A DNA stretch of 64,000 nucleotides, from NCBI RefSeq assembly GCF_007829815.1, contig NZ_VIWT01000003.1, forward strand, positions 651,009 through 715,008, read 5' to 3'. Each line of letters starts with the position of its first letter. Position 1 is the stretch's first letter. Of this stretch, positions 1 through 8,262 are shown in pieces. Both the position numbers and the translations under genes were made by a program. A model generated the notes under the pieces. That model was given only the letters and a program-made list of their open reading frames with translations, was not told the DNA's origin and ran no database searches. This stretch comes from Kitasatospora viridis (GTDB lineage Bacteria; Actinomycetota; Actinomycetes; Streptomycetales; Streptomycetaceae).

Positions 1-1
1 C

Positions 2-367
2 GCGGCCGGACGGATCCTGCGGTTCACCGTCACGCCCGACGGCGGATTGGCCGACCGCACGCTGTTCGCGCAACTGCCGCCCGGGCACGAGCCGGACGGG
101 ATGACCGTGGACCGGGAGGGCTGCCTCTGGTCGGCGGTCTGGGGCGGCTCGGCGGTGCACCGCTACGCGCCCGACGGCGCCCTGCGGGAGGTGCTGGCGG
201 TGCCGGTGCGGCAGCCGACCTCGGTCTGCCTGCACCCCACTGACGGCCGGCTGTTCGTCACCAGCGCCCGCCTCGGGCTCACCGCGCCGACCGGGCCGGC
301 CGGCGCGGTGCTGACCGTGGCCGTCTCCGCGACGGCCCCGGCCGCGCGGGCCTTCAGGCTTGACTGA
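2..367 (+). CDS. SMP-30/gluconolactonase-like protein, 3' part only
   Basis: This is the C-terminal part of a beta-propeller protein of the SMP-30/gluconolactonase/LRE family. The reading frame is open from base 2 and its start lies outside the window. Visible family features are the repeated blade pattern, EPDGMTVDREGCLWSAVWGG followed by a PDG turn and a final LHPTDGRLFVTSA blade. These enzymes usually hydrolyse sugar lactones with a divalent metal; the substrate cannot be told here. It ends 3 bases before the stop of the convergent epimerase-like gene. A full-length homologue lies at 16899-17855. Confidence 0.85.
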   Translation, partial: AAGRILRFTVTPDGGLADRTLFAQLPPGHEPDGMTVDREGCLWSAVWGGSAVHRYAPDGALREVLAVPVRQPTSVCLHPTDGRLFVTSARLGLTAPTGPAGAVLTVAVSATAPAARAFRLD

Positions 368-370
368 TCG

Positions 371-1336
371 TCAGATACCGGCCAGCAGCGCGGCCTCCTG
401 CTCCGGGGTGAAACCGCGCTCCAGCGGCGGCTCGCCGCGCTCGCGGTCCCAGGCGAGCACGTCGGCGGCGGTGACGGCGAGCGGAGTGGCGGGCAGGCCC
501 GCCGCCCGCGCCTTGGCGGGGTTGCGCTGCTGCATCGGCCACTGCTCCCGCTCGGCGCGGACCAGCGGGAAGAGCAGCTCCCGCGCCACCGGCGGCACCG
601 GCACGATCTCCACCTCGCTGCCCGCCACCCGGGCGCAGGTGGTGATCAGCTCGCCCAGGGTGGTCGGCTCGGCCGGGCCCACGGCGTGGAACGCGCCCGG
701 CCGGTCGTCCGCGATCAGCTGCACCACCAGGCGGGCCAGGTCACGCGAGTCGACCAGCTGGACCGGCTGCTCCGGCCGGCCCGGCAGCGCCACCCGGCCG
801 CCGCGCGCGGCCCGGCGCACCCAGTAGGTGAGTCCGTCCTGCGGGTCGTGCGGGCCGGCGACCTTTCCCGGGCGCACGATGGTGGCGCGGTCGCCGTAGC
901 GGGCCAGCACGTCGTCCTCGCAGGCCGCCTTGGCCCGGCCGTAGGTGTCGTCGTCCAGCTCCTCGAAGGTGCGCACCCGCACCGGGGAGCGGCGCGGGGT
1001 GGTCTCGTCGGACCCGGGCGCCAGGCCCTCGCGGACGTAGACGGCGTGGCTGGAGATGAACAGGTAGCGGCCCACCCGGTCGCCGAGCGCGTCCATCGCC
1101 TCGCCGACCTGGTGCGGCAGGTAGCCGCTGACGTCCACCACCGCGTCCCAGCTGCCCTCCGCGAGGGCCCGGTAGTCGCCGGTGTCGCGGTCGCCGATCC
1201 GCCTCGACAGCTGCGGGAAGAGCTCGGGGTTGGTCCGGCCGCGACCGAACAGGGTCACCTCGGCGCCGGTGCGCAGGGCGTCCTCGGCGATCGCGCGGCC
1301 GACGAAGGAGGTACCACCAAGGATGAGGATTCGCAT
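371..1336 (-). CDS. NAD-dependent epimerase/dehydratase (atypical SDR)
   Basis: A 321-residue Rossmann protein of the extended/atypical SDR group. The N-terminus MRILILGGTSFVGRAI is the nucleotide-binding glycine motif, with FVG in place of the commoner FIG, as in NAD-dependent epimerases and isoflavone-reductase-like proteins. A middle segment reads FISSHAVY, and a YGRAK stretch follows about 35 residues later, compatible with the catalytic Tyr/Lys pair. The frame is open upstream to 1438, but the ATG at 1336 starts exactly at the Rossmann motif and is preferred. It is divergent from the hypothetical gene at 1431 across an AT-rich spacer. Substrate unknown. Confidence 0.85.
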   Translation of the reverse strand: MRILILGGTSFVGRAIAEDALRTGAEVTLFGRGRTNPELFPQLSRRIGDRDTGDYRALAEGSWDAVVDVSGYLPHQVGEAMDALGDRVGRYLFISSHAVYVREGLAPGSDETTPRRSPVRVRTFEELDDDTYGRAKAACEDDVLARYGDRATIVRPGKVAGPHDPQDGLTYWVRRAARGGRVALPGRPEQPVQLVDSRDLARLVVQLIADDRPGAFHAVGPAEPTTLGELITTCARVAGSEVEIVPVPPVARELLFPLVRAEREQWPMQQRNPAKARAAGLPATPLAVTAADVLAWDRERGEPPLERGFTPEQEAALLAGI

Positions 1337-1364
1337 GGGAACTGACCTTAACTCAGGCCGTGAA

Positions 1365-1385
1365 GTATAATTAGCGGTATAATTA
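1365..1385. promoter_or_regulatory. Direct repeat with two TATAAT boxes
   Basis: The 9-base word GTATAATTA occurs at 1365-1373 and again at 1377-1385, a 12-base period, inside DNA that is otherwise very GC-rich. Each copy holds a perfect TATAAT. The reverse strand offers TATACT at 1369-1364 for the epimerase-like gene. It lies between two divergent genes, so it is likely a promoter and/or operator. No good -35 boxes are visible. Confidence 0.5.
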
Positions 1386-1430
1386 AATGGCGGCGTCCAC
1401 ACCGACTTCCGGTGCCCGGACGCTTTTTTC

Positions 1431-1979
1431 ATGCCCAAAACCGTTCAGGGAACCCTGTACCACACGGCCGTCTCCGCCCCGCGCGGCGAAGAGCTGCTGC
1501 CGCTCGCCGACCTGCGCTCGGCCTGGCCCGACCTGCACCGGCGCCACCTCGCCAAGTACCGGGGCCGCGAACACCGCTTGCGGGAGCGGGTGCTGCCGCT
1601 GGACTGCACCTGGTCGGAGGTCGTCTTCCTCTCCCCACTGGACTCCACGGTGCTCTTCGAGGCGCTCCGCGAATCGGGCCGGGCGGTGAGCCCGCCGCCG
1701 ATGTGGACGCTGGACGCCGCCCTGCTCGACCCGGCGCGCTGCTGCGTGCGCCTGATGCGGGTGACCCGGGGCGCCAGCACCGCCGACCCCGGCACCCCCG
1801 ACGACTACCTGCCGCTCAGCACCGCCACCCTGCGCGCCGTCTCCCAGGTCACCGACCGCGCGCTCGCCCGCCTGCGGAGCCTGGAGCCCGACGAACCCGC
1901 GCTCCCCTGGGGCGACGTGCCGCACGTGCTGCACCGGGGGCCGATCCCGCTGCGGTTCTTCCGTCCGGCCCGGCGATAG
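1431..1979 (+). CDS. Conserved hypothetical protein, 182 aa
   Basis: I do not recognise a named domain. The protein is soluble-looking, Arg- and Pro-rich, without signal peptide or membrane segment. Conserved-looking patches are WPDLHRRHLAKYRGREHRLR near the N-terminus and the C-terminal PHVLHRGPIPLRFF. Codon usage is typical for the region, with strong G/C at third positions, so it is almost certainly coding. The ATG at 1431 lacks a clear ribosome site (it is preceded by a T run). It is 4 bases upstream of the GNAT gene and probably co-transcribed with it. Confidence 0.7.
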   Translation: MPKTVQGTLYHTAVSAPRGEELLPLADLRSAWPDLHRRHLAKYRGREHRLRERVLPLDCTWSEVVFLSPLDSTVLFEALRESGRAVSPPPMWTLDAALLDPARCCVRLMRVTRGASTADPGTPDDYLPLSTATLRAVSQVTDRALARLRSLEPDEPALPWGDVPHVLHRGPIPLRFFRPARR

Positions 1980-1983
1980 CATC

Positions 1984-2484
1984 ATGATCATGGCGGATTG
2001 GGAACTGCGGCCGGCCACGCCGGCCGATGTCGAGGTGTTGGCCGAGCTGCGGGCCGTGACGCTGCGGGCGGACCTGGAACGGCTCGGGGTGTACGACGAC
2101 CACTGGGTGCGGCAGCGGCTTCGCGAGCGGTTCGTGCCGGCGCACAGCTGGGTGATCGAGGTGGCCGGCGAGCTCGCGGGCTGCGTGGCGCTGCGGCCGG
2201 CCGAGGACGCCCACTGGCTGGAGCACTTCTACCTCTCGCCGCAGTTCCAGGGCGGCGGCGTCGGCGGCGCCGTGCTGGGGCGGCTGTTGGCGGACTGCGA
2301 CCGCGACGGACACCCGGTCCGGCTGCAGATGCTGCAGGGCAGCGCGGCCCGCGGGCTGTACGAGCGGCACGGGTTCACCGTCGAGACCGAGGACTGGGCG
2401 GACGTGTGGATGGTCCGCGCGCCGGTCCGACCCGGCGGCGGGGTGTGCGAAGTGTCTGCCCCGGTCCAGGCGTTGACCGGGTGA
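1984..2484 (+). CDS. GNAT family N-acetyltransferase
   Basis: A 166-residue acetyltransferase of the GNAT superfamily, expected to transfer acetyl from acetyl-CoA to an amine. The acetyl-CoA pyrophosphate loop is visible as SPQFQGGGVGGAVL (Q-x-x-G-x-G type). It is preceded by the beta-4 strand HWLEHFYL and followed by an alpha-4 region ending in GLYERHGFTVE, which is the usual motif B. The start may be the ATG at 1984 or the one at 1990. It follows the hypothetical gene by 4 bases. The substrate cannot be inferred; the last 20 residues are unlike the family core. Confidence 0.88.
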   Translation: MIMADWELRPATPADVEVLAELRAVTLRADLERLGVYDDHWVRQRLRERFVPAHSWVIEVAGELAGCVALRPAEDAHWLEHFYLSPQFQGGGVGGAVLGRLLADCDRDGHPVRLQMLQGSAARGLYERHGFTVETEDWADVWMVRAPVRPGGGVCEVSAPVQALTG

Positions 2485-2605
2485 GTCCGATCTTGCGATG
2501 CTAGGCCGCCGGAGCCGGGCCGTCCGCTCACGACAACGGAGTTGACGGTCCGTCGGATGCTCCCCGGACCCGGTCGGCCCGGGGACGAGGAGAGGGGCCT
2601 GCCCG

Positions 2606-4795
2606 GTGCCAGTGGAGGACCGCGACACACCGATCACCGACCTGGCGTGGCTGGTGACGGCCGAACCCGCCGACGTGCTGCCCGCGTTGGAGCGCGCCGA
2701 CGGCGACGGGGAGCGGCTGACGGCCGCCGTCTACCGGGCGTCGGCGCACCTGCACCGCGACGAACCCCCCGCCGTGCGGCGGCAGGTGCTCGCCCTGGAC
2801 GCGGCCCGGTTCGGTGCGCCCGAACTGTCCGCGCGCCTCGCCGCCGTACCGCTGCACGGCGCCGCCCGGCCGCACTGGACGGTGGACTGGGCGACCGGCT
2901 CCCTGCTGGACGGCCGCTGCCTGGGCGTGCTCAAGGGCGGCCTGGGCATGGTCTTCTCGGTGACCGCCGTCGAGTTCGAGGGCGAGACGCTCGTCCTCGC
3001 CGGGGACGGCGAGGGCCGGGCCCGGCTCTGGGACGCGAGCACGGGCGACCCGCTGGGCGAGCCGTTCCCGATGCACGACGGTGAGGTGAGCGCGCTGGCG
3101 ACGGCCTGGCGCGAGGGACTGCCGGTGGCGGTGAGCGTCGGCGCCGACCACCTCGTGCGGATCTGGGACCTGGAGTCGGACACGCCGCGGTCCGAGCCGC
3201 TGCGCGGGCACGTCGCGCCGGTGTACGCCGTCGCCACCGCCGAGTTGGACGGCGCCTGGGTGGCGCTGACCGCCGGCTGGGACCTGGGCATCGAGATCTG
3301 GGACCTGGCCACCGGCCGGCCCACCGGCAAGCGCCTGCGGGGGCACGGCGACCGCGTCTACGACCTGGCCACGGCCGAGCTGGACGGCCGCCCGATCGCG
3401 CTCTCGGCCAGCTGGGACGGCACCGTGCGGGCCTGGGACCTGCGCTCCGGCGAGAGCCTCGCCGAACTGCGCGGGCACGACGGGCGGGTGTACTGCGTCG
3501 CCTCGGCCGTCGTGGACGGCCGCCCGGTCGCCGTCAGCGGGGGCACCGACGGCACCGTGCGGGTCTGGGACCTGGCCGACGGCCGCCAGCTCGGTGAGCC
3601 GCTGACCGGGCACGGGGACACGGTGCTCTCGCTGACCACCACCGTGCTGGACGGCCGGCCACTGGCGGTCAGCGGCGGGCGCGACGAGGTGCTCCGAGTC
3701 TGGGACCTGACGACCCGTCAGCCTGTCGGCACCCCGCTGGTCGGACACCAGTCGCCGATCTCCTCGCTCACCACCACCCGGCTCGCGGGTCGACCCGTGG
3801 TGATCAGCGCGAGCACCGACAAGACGGTGCGGCTGTGGGACCTCGCGGCCGCCGCCGGCGACCGGCGCCCGGGCCACACCGACCAGGTGCTCGCCGCCAC
3901 GACCACCGTGCTGGACGGCCGCCCGCTCGCCGTGACCGGCGGGGACGACGGCACGGCGCGGGTCTGGGACCTCGGCACCGGCGAGCCGGTGGGCGAGCCG
4001 CTCGACCCGCCCGGCGACACCGTCACCGCCCTCGCCGTCACCGGATCCGCCCTGCTCACCGGCGGCGGGATGGACGGCTCGGCGCACCGCTGGGAACTGC
4101 TCGGCGGCGCGCACGCCGGCGGCCCGTTCGCCCTGCACCGGGATCCGGTGCGCGGCCTGGCCGTGCTGGACGTCGACGGTCGCACCCTGGCCGTCAGCGC
4201 CGGCGTGGACCACGACCTGCGGGTCTGGGACGCGGCGTCCGGCGCCGCCGTGCTGCCGCCGCTGACCGGACACACCGACATGGTCTGGGACGTCGCGGCG
4301 GCGCACGTGGACGGCCGCCCGGTCGCGGTCAGCGCCGGGGTGGACGGCACGGTGCGGGTCTGGGACCTCGGCACCGGGCGGCCGGTCGGCAAGCCGCGCA
4401 CCGGGCACGAGGGGCCGGTCTTCTCGGTCACCACGGCGGTGCTCGACGGCCGACCGGTCGCGCTCACCAGCGGCCAGGACCGCACCGTGCGGTTCTGGGA
4501 ACTGGGCGCCGGGCGCGGCCTGTTCGCCCGGGCGCCGCGCGGCGAGCTCGGCGAGCCGCTGACCAGGCACCGCGGTGGCGTCTGGACGGTGGCGACCACC
4601 GTGCTGGACGGCCGCCCCGTGGCGCTGACCGGCAGCGGCGACGGCACGGTGCTCGAATGGGACCTGACGACCCGTCGGACCGTCGGACCGCCGATGCGGT
4701 TCCCCGGCCCGGTGATCGCGCTGGCCCTCTCCGCCGACGGGCAGCGGCTGGTCGTCGGCTTCGGGCGCGAGGTGGCGGTGCTGGGGCGAGGCTGA
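2606..4795 (+). CDS. WD40 repeat protein, two predicted propellers
   Basis: A 729-residue protein starting at GTG 2606 behind a GAGGAGAGG ribosome site. An N-terminal domain of about 90 residues that I do not recognise is followed by about 13-14 WD40 blades. Blade ends read VRIWDL, IEIWDL, VRAWDL, VRVWDL, LRVWDL, VRLWDL, ARVWDL, AHRWEL, LRVWDA, VRVWDL, VRFWEL and VLEWDL. Each blade begins near the phrase LDGRPVAVSGG, and the high internal identity suggests recent repeat amplification. About fourteen blades would make two seven-bladed rings. Such proteins are protein-interaction scaffolds. There is no signal peptide, so it is cytoplasmic. It lies directly upstream of the duplicated secreted-protein/SARP locus in the same direction. 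Confidence 0.93.
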   Translation: MPVEDRDTPITDLAWLVTAEPADVLPALERADGDGERLTAAVYRASAHLHRDEPPAVRRQVLALDAARFGAPELSARLAAVPLHGAARPHWTVDWATGSLLDGRCLGVLKGGLGMVFSVTAVEFEGETLVLAGDGEGRARLWDASTGDPLGEPFPMHDGEVSALATAWREGLPVAVSVGADHLVRIWDLESDTPRSEPLRGHVAPVYAVATAELDGAWVALTAGWDLGIEIWDLATGRPTGKRLRGHGDRVYDLATAELDGRPIALSASWDGTVRAWDLRSGESLAELRGHDGRVYCVASAVVDGRPVAVSGGTDGTVRVWDLADGRQLGEPLTGHGDTVLSLTTTVLDGRPLAVSGGRDEVLRVWDLTTRQPVGTPLVGHQSPISSLTTTRLAGRPVVISASTDKTVRLWDLAAAAGDRRPGHTDQVLAATTTVLDGRPLAVTGGDDGTARVWDLGTGEPVGEPLDPPGDTVTALAVTGSALLTGGGMDGSAHRWELLGGAHAGGPFALHRDPVRGLAVLDVDGRTLAVSAGVDHDLRVWDAASGAAVLPPLTGHTDMVWDVAAAHVDGRPVAVSAGVDGTVRVWDLGTGRPVGKPRTGHEGPVFSVTTAVLDGRPVALTSGQDRTVRFWELGAGRGLFARAPRGELGEPLTRHRGGVWTVATTVLDGRPVALTGSGDGTVLEWDLTTRRTVGPPMRFPGPVIALALSADGQRLVVGFGREVAVLGRG

Positions 4796-4814
4796 GCGAG
4801 CCGGCGGCGTTGGC

Positions 4815-5605
4815 GCGCCGTTGGCCGGACGATAGGCGCACGCCCGGGAGACGCTAGGCCGGTTGCCCAGAATCGGTGGAGTCCGGCGGCCACACGGGCC
4901 GCAGGCGGGAAGGAATCGCAATGTCTCGCAAGACGCTCCTCCGGGTCGGCGGGCTGGCTGCGGCCGCTTCCGCGATCGTGCTCTCGGCGTCCGGCCTGGC
5001 CAGCGCCAGCGTCAGCCCCACGTACGTCACCGCCGACTCGTCGTGCCAGGCGCTGGAGTTCACCCGGGTCGAGTCGGGCCACGACCACATGTACGTGGAC
5101 CCGACGATCGACAACAGCTCCTGCCTCTACGGGATCTGGAACAACAACAGCGGTAGCTGGGCCTACCTGAGCTCGTCCCCGGCCGGCAACCAGGGCGACG
5201 TCTACGATGGCCCCGGCATGTCCCTCTCGGTCTACGTGATCGACCAGGCCAACGGCGTGTGGAGCCCGGCCGGTCCCGCGAACTGACCTATGCCGAAAGG
5301 TTCGTGACCTATCGTCAGCAGCCCGGCAGCCGGATACCCTCTCCCAGGGTGTGTCCAACACGCTGACGGGGGGCCGTCGTTGATCTTCGGCATCTTGGGG
5401 CCGCTGCTGGTCGAGGACAGCGAGGGACCGCGGACCTTCGCCGCCCCAGCGCCACGGCGACGCTGCACAACCACGTCGCCCGACTGCGACGCTCCCTCGG
5501 TGACGAGGCCGGTGCCCGGGTCCGGACCCGGGCACCGGGCTACCTGGTGGAGATCCTCGACGGTCCTGCTCCGCCATCTGCTCGGGCTGCGGCGTGGCGC
5601 GACTG
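4815..5605 (+). repeat. Tandem duplication, copy 1
   Basis: Copy 1 of a segmental duplication offset by 818-825 bases from copy 2. It carries an upstream region (with GACGCTAGGCCGGTTGC), a secreted-protein gene, a conserved leader and a degraded SARP gene. The upstream DNA, signal peptide and leader are nearly identical to copy 2, whereas the C-terminal half of the secreted protein has diverged. Confidence 0.9.
4921..5286 (+). CDS. Small secreted protein, paralogue 1
   Basis: A 121-residue exported protein of unknown function. The start at 4921 is set by the ribosome site GGGAAGGA 7 bases upstream. A signal peptide (SRK, then a hydrophobic stretch, then GLASASV) should be cleaved near residue 29-31. 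The mature part has two cysteines (SSCQ and NSSC), about 28 residues apart, around a conserved GHDHMYVDPTIDN segment, and ends in a variable region. It is closely related to the product at 5739. Position before a SARP-type regulator suggests the pair acts or is controlled together, but no function can be named. Confidence 0.88.
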   Translation: MSRKTLLRVGGLAAAASAIVLSASGLASASVSPTYVTADSSCQALEFTRVESGHDHMYVDPTIDNSSCLYGIWNNNSGSWAYLSSSPAGNQGDVYDGPGMSLSVYVIDQANGVWSPAGPAN

Positions 5606-5610
5606 AGCGG
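5380..5610 (+). pseudogene. Degraded SARP regulator copy
   Basis: This is the ruined counterpart of the SARP gene at 6205. Bases 5380-5447 match 6205-6272. A 100-base deletion then joins to sequence matching 6373-6486, which shifts the frame. A second deletion of about 86 bases joins to sequence matching 6573-6600. Identity fades after about 5605. What remains open (to 5631) encodes only the first 23 native residues, then nonsense. The leader and TTG start are intact, so a short peptide could still be translated. Confidence 0.9.
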
Positions 5611-5738
5611 CGGCTGAGCGTGCGGCGATAGGGCGCCGTTGGCCGCACGATAGGCGCACGCATGGGAGACGCTAGGCCGGTTGCGAAGAATCGGAGGAGT
5701 CCGGCGGCCACACGGGCCGCAGGCGGGAAGGAATCGCA

Positions 5739-6107
5739 ATGTCTCGCAAGACGCTCCTCCGGGTCGGCGGGCTGGCTGCGGCCGCTTCCGCGATCATGCT
5801 CTCCACCTCCGGCCTGGCCAGCGCCAGCGTCGCCCCTACCTACGTCACGGCCGACTCGTCGTGCCAGGCGCTGGAGTTCACCCGGGTCGAGGGGGGCCAC
5901 GACCACATGTACGTGGACCCGACGATCGACAACAGCGACTGCTGGTACGGCATCTGGGACGACAACACCGACTGGTGGGCGCCCGGCTTCCCGAGCAACT
6001 CGCCCGCCGGCAACCAGGGCGATGTCTGGGACGGCCCCGGTCAGACCCTCCACGTCATCGTGCAGGACGCTGCCAACGACACCCAGGCCGACGGGCCGAA
6101 GAACTGA
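5739..6107 (+). CDS. Small secreted protein, paralogue 2
   Basis: A 122-residue paralogue of the protein at 4921. The first 29 residues differ at only two or three positions. The mature core again has SSCQ, the GHDHMYVDPTIDN segment and a second cysteine (NSDC). Divergence concentrates after residue 60, where this copy is richer in Trp and Asp (DDNTDWWAPGF) and then returns to SPAGNQGDVWDGPG. The same ribosome site, GGGAAGGA, precedes it. The pattern of a conserved export signal with a varying C-terminus suggests the exposed part is under changing selection. Function unknown. Confidence 0.88.
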   Translation: MSRKTLLRVGGLAAAASAIMLSTSGLASASVAPTYVTADSSCQALEFTRVEGGHDHMYVDPTIDNSDCWYGIWDDNTDWWAPGFPSNSPAGNQGDVWDGPGQTLHVIVQDAANDTQADGPKN

Positions 6108-6160
6108 CCCCTGCTCACAGTAGAAGGTTCGTGACCTATCGTCAGCACCGTCAGCCGGAT

Positions 6161-6203
6161 ACCCTCTCCCAGGGTGTGTCCAACACGCTGACGGGGGGCC
6201 GTC
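6161..6203 (+). promoter_or_regulatory. SARP leader with hairpins over the ribosome site
   Basis: Three inverted repeats stand in a row before the TTG at 6205: ACCCT-CTCCC-AGGGT (6161-6175), GTGT-CCA-ACAC (6176-6186) and GACGG-GGGG-CCGTC (6190-6203). The last places the G-run ribosome site in or beside the loop of the hairpin just upstream of the start. The same series is kept in the leader of the degraded copy (about 5336-5378). It may control SARP translation. Confidence 0.5.
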
Positions 6204-6204
6204 G

Positions 6205-8256
6205 TTGATCTTCGGTATTTTGGGGCCGCTGCTGGTCGAGGACAGCGAGGGACCGCGGACCCTCGCCGCCCCCAAGCAGCGCGTCCTGCTCGCCTCGCTG
6301 CTGTTACGGCCCAACCGGGTCGTCCCCGTCGCGGACCTGCTGGACCGCCTGTGGGGCGAGCACCACCCGGCCAGCGCGACGGCGACGCTGCACAACCACG
6401 TCGCCCGGCTGAGGCGCTCCCTCGGCAGCGAGGCCGGTGCCCGGGTCCGGACCCGGGCACCGGGCTACCTGGTGGAGATCCTCGACGACCGGGAGCTGGA
6501 CCTGGCCCGGTTCCAGGAACTGCGCACCACCGCGGCGGCCGCGGCCCAGGAAGGCGACCTCCACCGGGCCGCGGCCCTGCTGCGCCAGGCGCTCGGGCTG
6601 TGGCGCGGGAACGCCCTGAGCGACGTGCCCGCCGGCGAGCCGCACGCCGCGGACGCCGAGCAGCTCGACGAACTGCGGCTGGCCGTCTGGCAGCAGCGCA
6701 TCGAGTACGACCTGGCGGGCGGGGCCGGCGAGGCCCTGCTGCCGGAGCTGCGGGAGCTGCTCGCCGCGCACCCGTTCCAGGAGAACCTCTACGGGCAGCT
6801 GATGCGCGCCCTCTACCGCTCGGGGCGGCAGGCCGACGCGCTGGACGTGTTCCGCAAGGCGCGCGCCGCGCTGCTCGACGAGTTGGGCGTCGAACCGGGC
6901 CCCGCGCTCCAGCAGCTCCACGAGAGCCTGCTGCGGCAGGACCCGGGGCTGGCGGGCGAGCCGGCGGTCCAGTTGCGGCCCCCGCAGACCCACGGCCGCC
7001 CCGAGCCGCTCCGCGCGCCGCTGCAACTCCCGCCGGGCGTGACCGACTTCACCGGGCGTCAGGAGGAGTGCGCGGCCGTGATCGCCGCGCTGACCGCCGA
7101 CGGCGGGCACGGTCCGCGGATCGTCGCGGTGTCCGGGCAGGCCGGCATCGGCAAGACCGAACTCGCCCTGCAGACGGCCTGGCGCCTGCGCGCCGCCTTC
7201 ACCGACGGCGTGCTCTTCGCCGACCTGCGGGGCCGGCGGCACCGACCGGCCGACCCCGCCGAGGTGCTGGCCGCCTTCGCCCGGGCGCTGGGCGCGCCGG
7301 AGTCGGCGATCCCGGCCGACCCGGAGGCCTGCGCGGCGCTCTACCACGGCCTCGCCGCGGGGCGCCGGCTGCTGGTGGTGCTCGACGACGCCGCCGACAG
7401 CTCGCAGGTGCGCCCGCTGCTCCCGGGCCCGGGCAGCGCCGTACTGGTCACCGGGCGGCGCCGGCTGACCGGCCTGGCCGGTGCCCAGCTCGTCGACCTG
7501 GGCCTGCTCCCGCAGGCCGAGGCGGCCGAGCTGTTCCGGCGGGTCGCCGGTCGCGGGTTCGACGAGCCGGACGCCGTCGCCGCGATCACCACCTGGTGCG
7601 GCCGGCTGCCGCTGGCGCTGCGCATCGCCGGGGCCAGGCTGGCCGCCCGGCCGGCCTGGAGCGTGCGGGAGATCGCCGAACGGCTCGCCGACCGCCGGCA
7701 CCGGATGGACGAGCTGCGGGCCGAGGACATGGACGTGCGGGCCAGCCTGATGCTCAGTTACACGGCACTGCCCGGGCCGAACGCCCGGGCCTTCCGGCTG
7801 CTCGCGCTCGCCGACGCCCCCACGCTGCCGCTGCCCATCGCCGCCGCGGTGCTCGACCTGCCGCAGCGCGGCGCCGAGCGGATCCTGGAGGAGCTGGTCG
7901 ACGCCCACCTGCTGACCTGCCCTCAGCCCGGCTGCTACGCCTTCCACGAGCTGCCGAGGCTGTTCGGCAAGGAGCTCGCGGCCGCCACCGAGACGGCGTC
8001 GGAACGGCTGGCGGCCGTGCGCCGCGGGGCCCGTGCCGCCTTGGTGCAGGTGGGGGACGTTGAGCCCTCCGTCGATGCGGCCGTCGATGCGTCGGTCGAG
8101 GTGGAGAACACGTGCGCGTGGATCCGGCAGCTGTTCTGCGCCGAGGAGACGCCGGTGGCCGCCGACCTGCTCGACGCCATGGCCCCGCCGCTGGCCTTCG
8201 TCGGGTTCGAGGTGATGACCCCTCGCCGACCGTCGCCGGCCGCCCAGCCGTGGTAG
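6205..8256 (+). CDS. SARP-type regulator with NB-ARC ATPase domain
   Basis: A 683-residue AfsR-like transcriptional activator. Residues 1-95 form the OmpR-type winged-helix DNA-binding domain, ending in the typical TRAPGYLVEI. Residues about 98-245 are the bacterial transcriptional activation (BTAD) repeat domain. From about 280 an NB-ARC/STAND ATPase follows, with P-loop GQAGIGKT near residue 311 and Walker B LLVVLDD near 391. Unlike AfsR (about 990 residues) there is no TPR tail; the protein stops soon after the ATPase winged-helix part. Start is TTG behind a G-run. SARPs activate secondary-metabolite or developmental genes. Its targets may include the adjacent secreted-protein genes. Confidence 0.93.
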   Translation: MIFGILGPLLVEDSEGPRTLAAPKQRVLLASLLLRPNRVVPVADLLDRLWGEHHPASATATLHNHVARLRRSLGSEAGARVRTRAPGYLVEILDDRELDLARFQELRTTAAAAAQEGDLHRAAALLRQALGLWRGNALSDVPAGEPHAADAEQLDELRLAVWQQRIEYDLAGGAGEALLPELRELLAAHPFQENLYGQLMRALYRSGRQADALDVFRKARAALLDELGVEPGPALQQLHESLLRQDPGLAGEPAVQLRPPQTHGRPEPLRAPLQLPPGVTDFTGRQEECAAVIAALTADGGHGPRIVAVSGQAGIGKTELALQTAWRLRAAFTDGVLFADLRGRRHRPADPAEVLAAFARALGAPESAIPADPEACAALYHGLAAGRRLLVVLDDAADSSQVRPLLPGPGSAVLVTGRRRLTGLAGAQLVDLGLLPQAEAAELFRRVAGRGFDEPDAVAAITTWCGRLPLALRIAGARLAARPAWSVREIAERLADRRHRMDELRAEDMDVRASLMLSYTALPGPNARAFRLLALADAPTLPLPIAAAVLDLPQRGAERILEELVDAHLLTCPQPGCYAFHELPRLFGKELAAATETASERLAAVRRGARAALVQVGDVEPSVDAAVDASVEVENTCAWIRQLFCAEETPVAADLLDAMAPPLAFVGFEVMTPRRPSPAAQPW

Positions 8257-8262
8257 CCGGAA

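Larger units (their letters stand above)
5633..6620 (+). repeat. Tandem duplication, copy 2
   Basis: Copy 2 of the segmental duplication. It begins at GCGCCGTTGGCC (matching 4815) and runs through the second secreted-protein gene into the 5' part of the intact SARP gene. The right end is taken where copy 1 stops aligning; the ancestral unit may have included the whole SARP gene. Confidence 0.88.

Noticed and set aside
2528..4921. Long reverse-strand frame across the WD40 gene
   Set aside because: Its protein is low-complexity (Arg/Gly/Pro/Val/Gln) and mirrors the WD40 repeats; it is a shadow of high third-position GC.
5380..5631. Functional 83-residue protein
   Set aside because: Alignment with the intact SARP shows two deletions and a frameshift; only the first residues are native.
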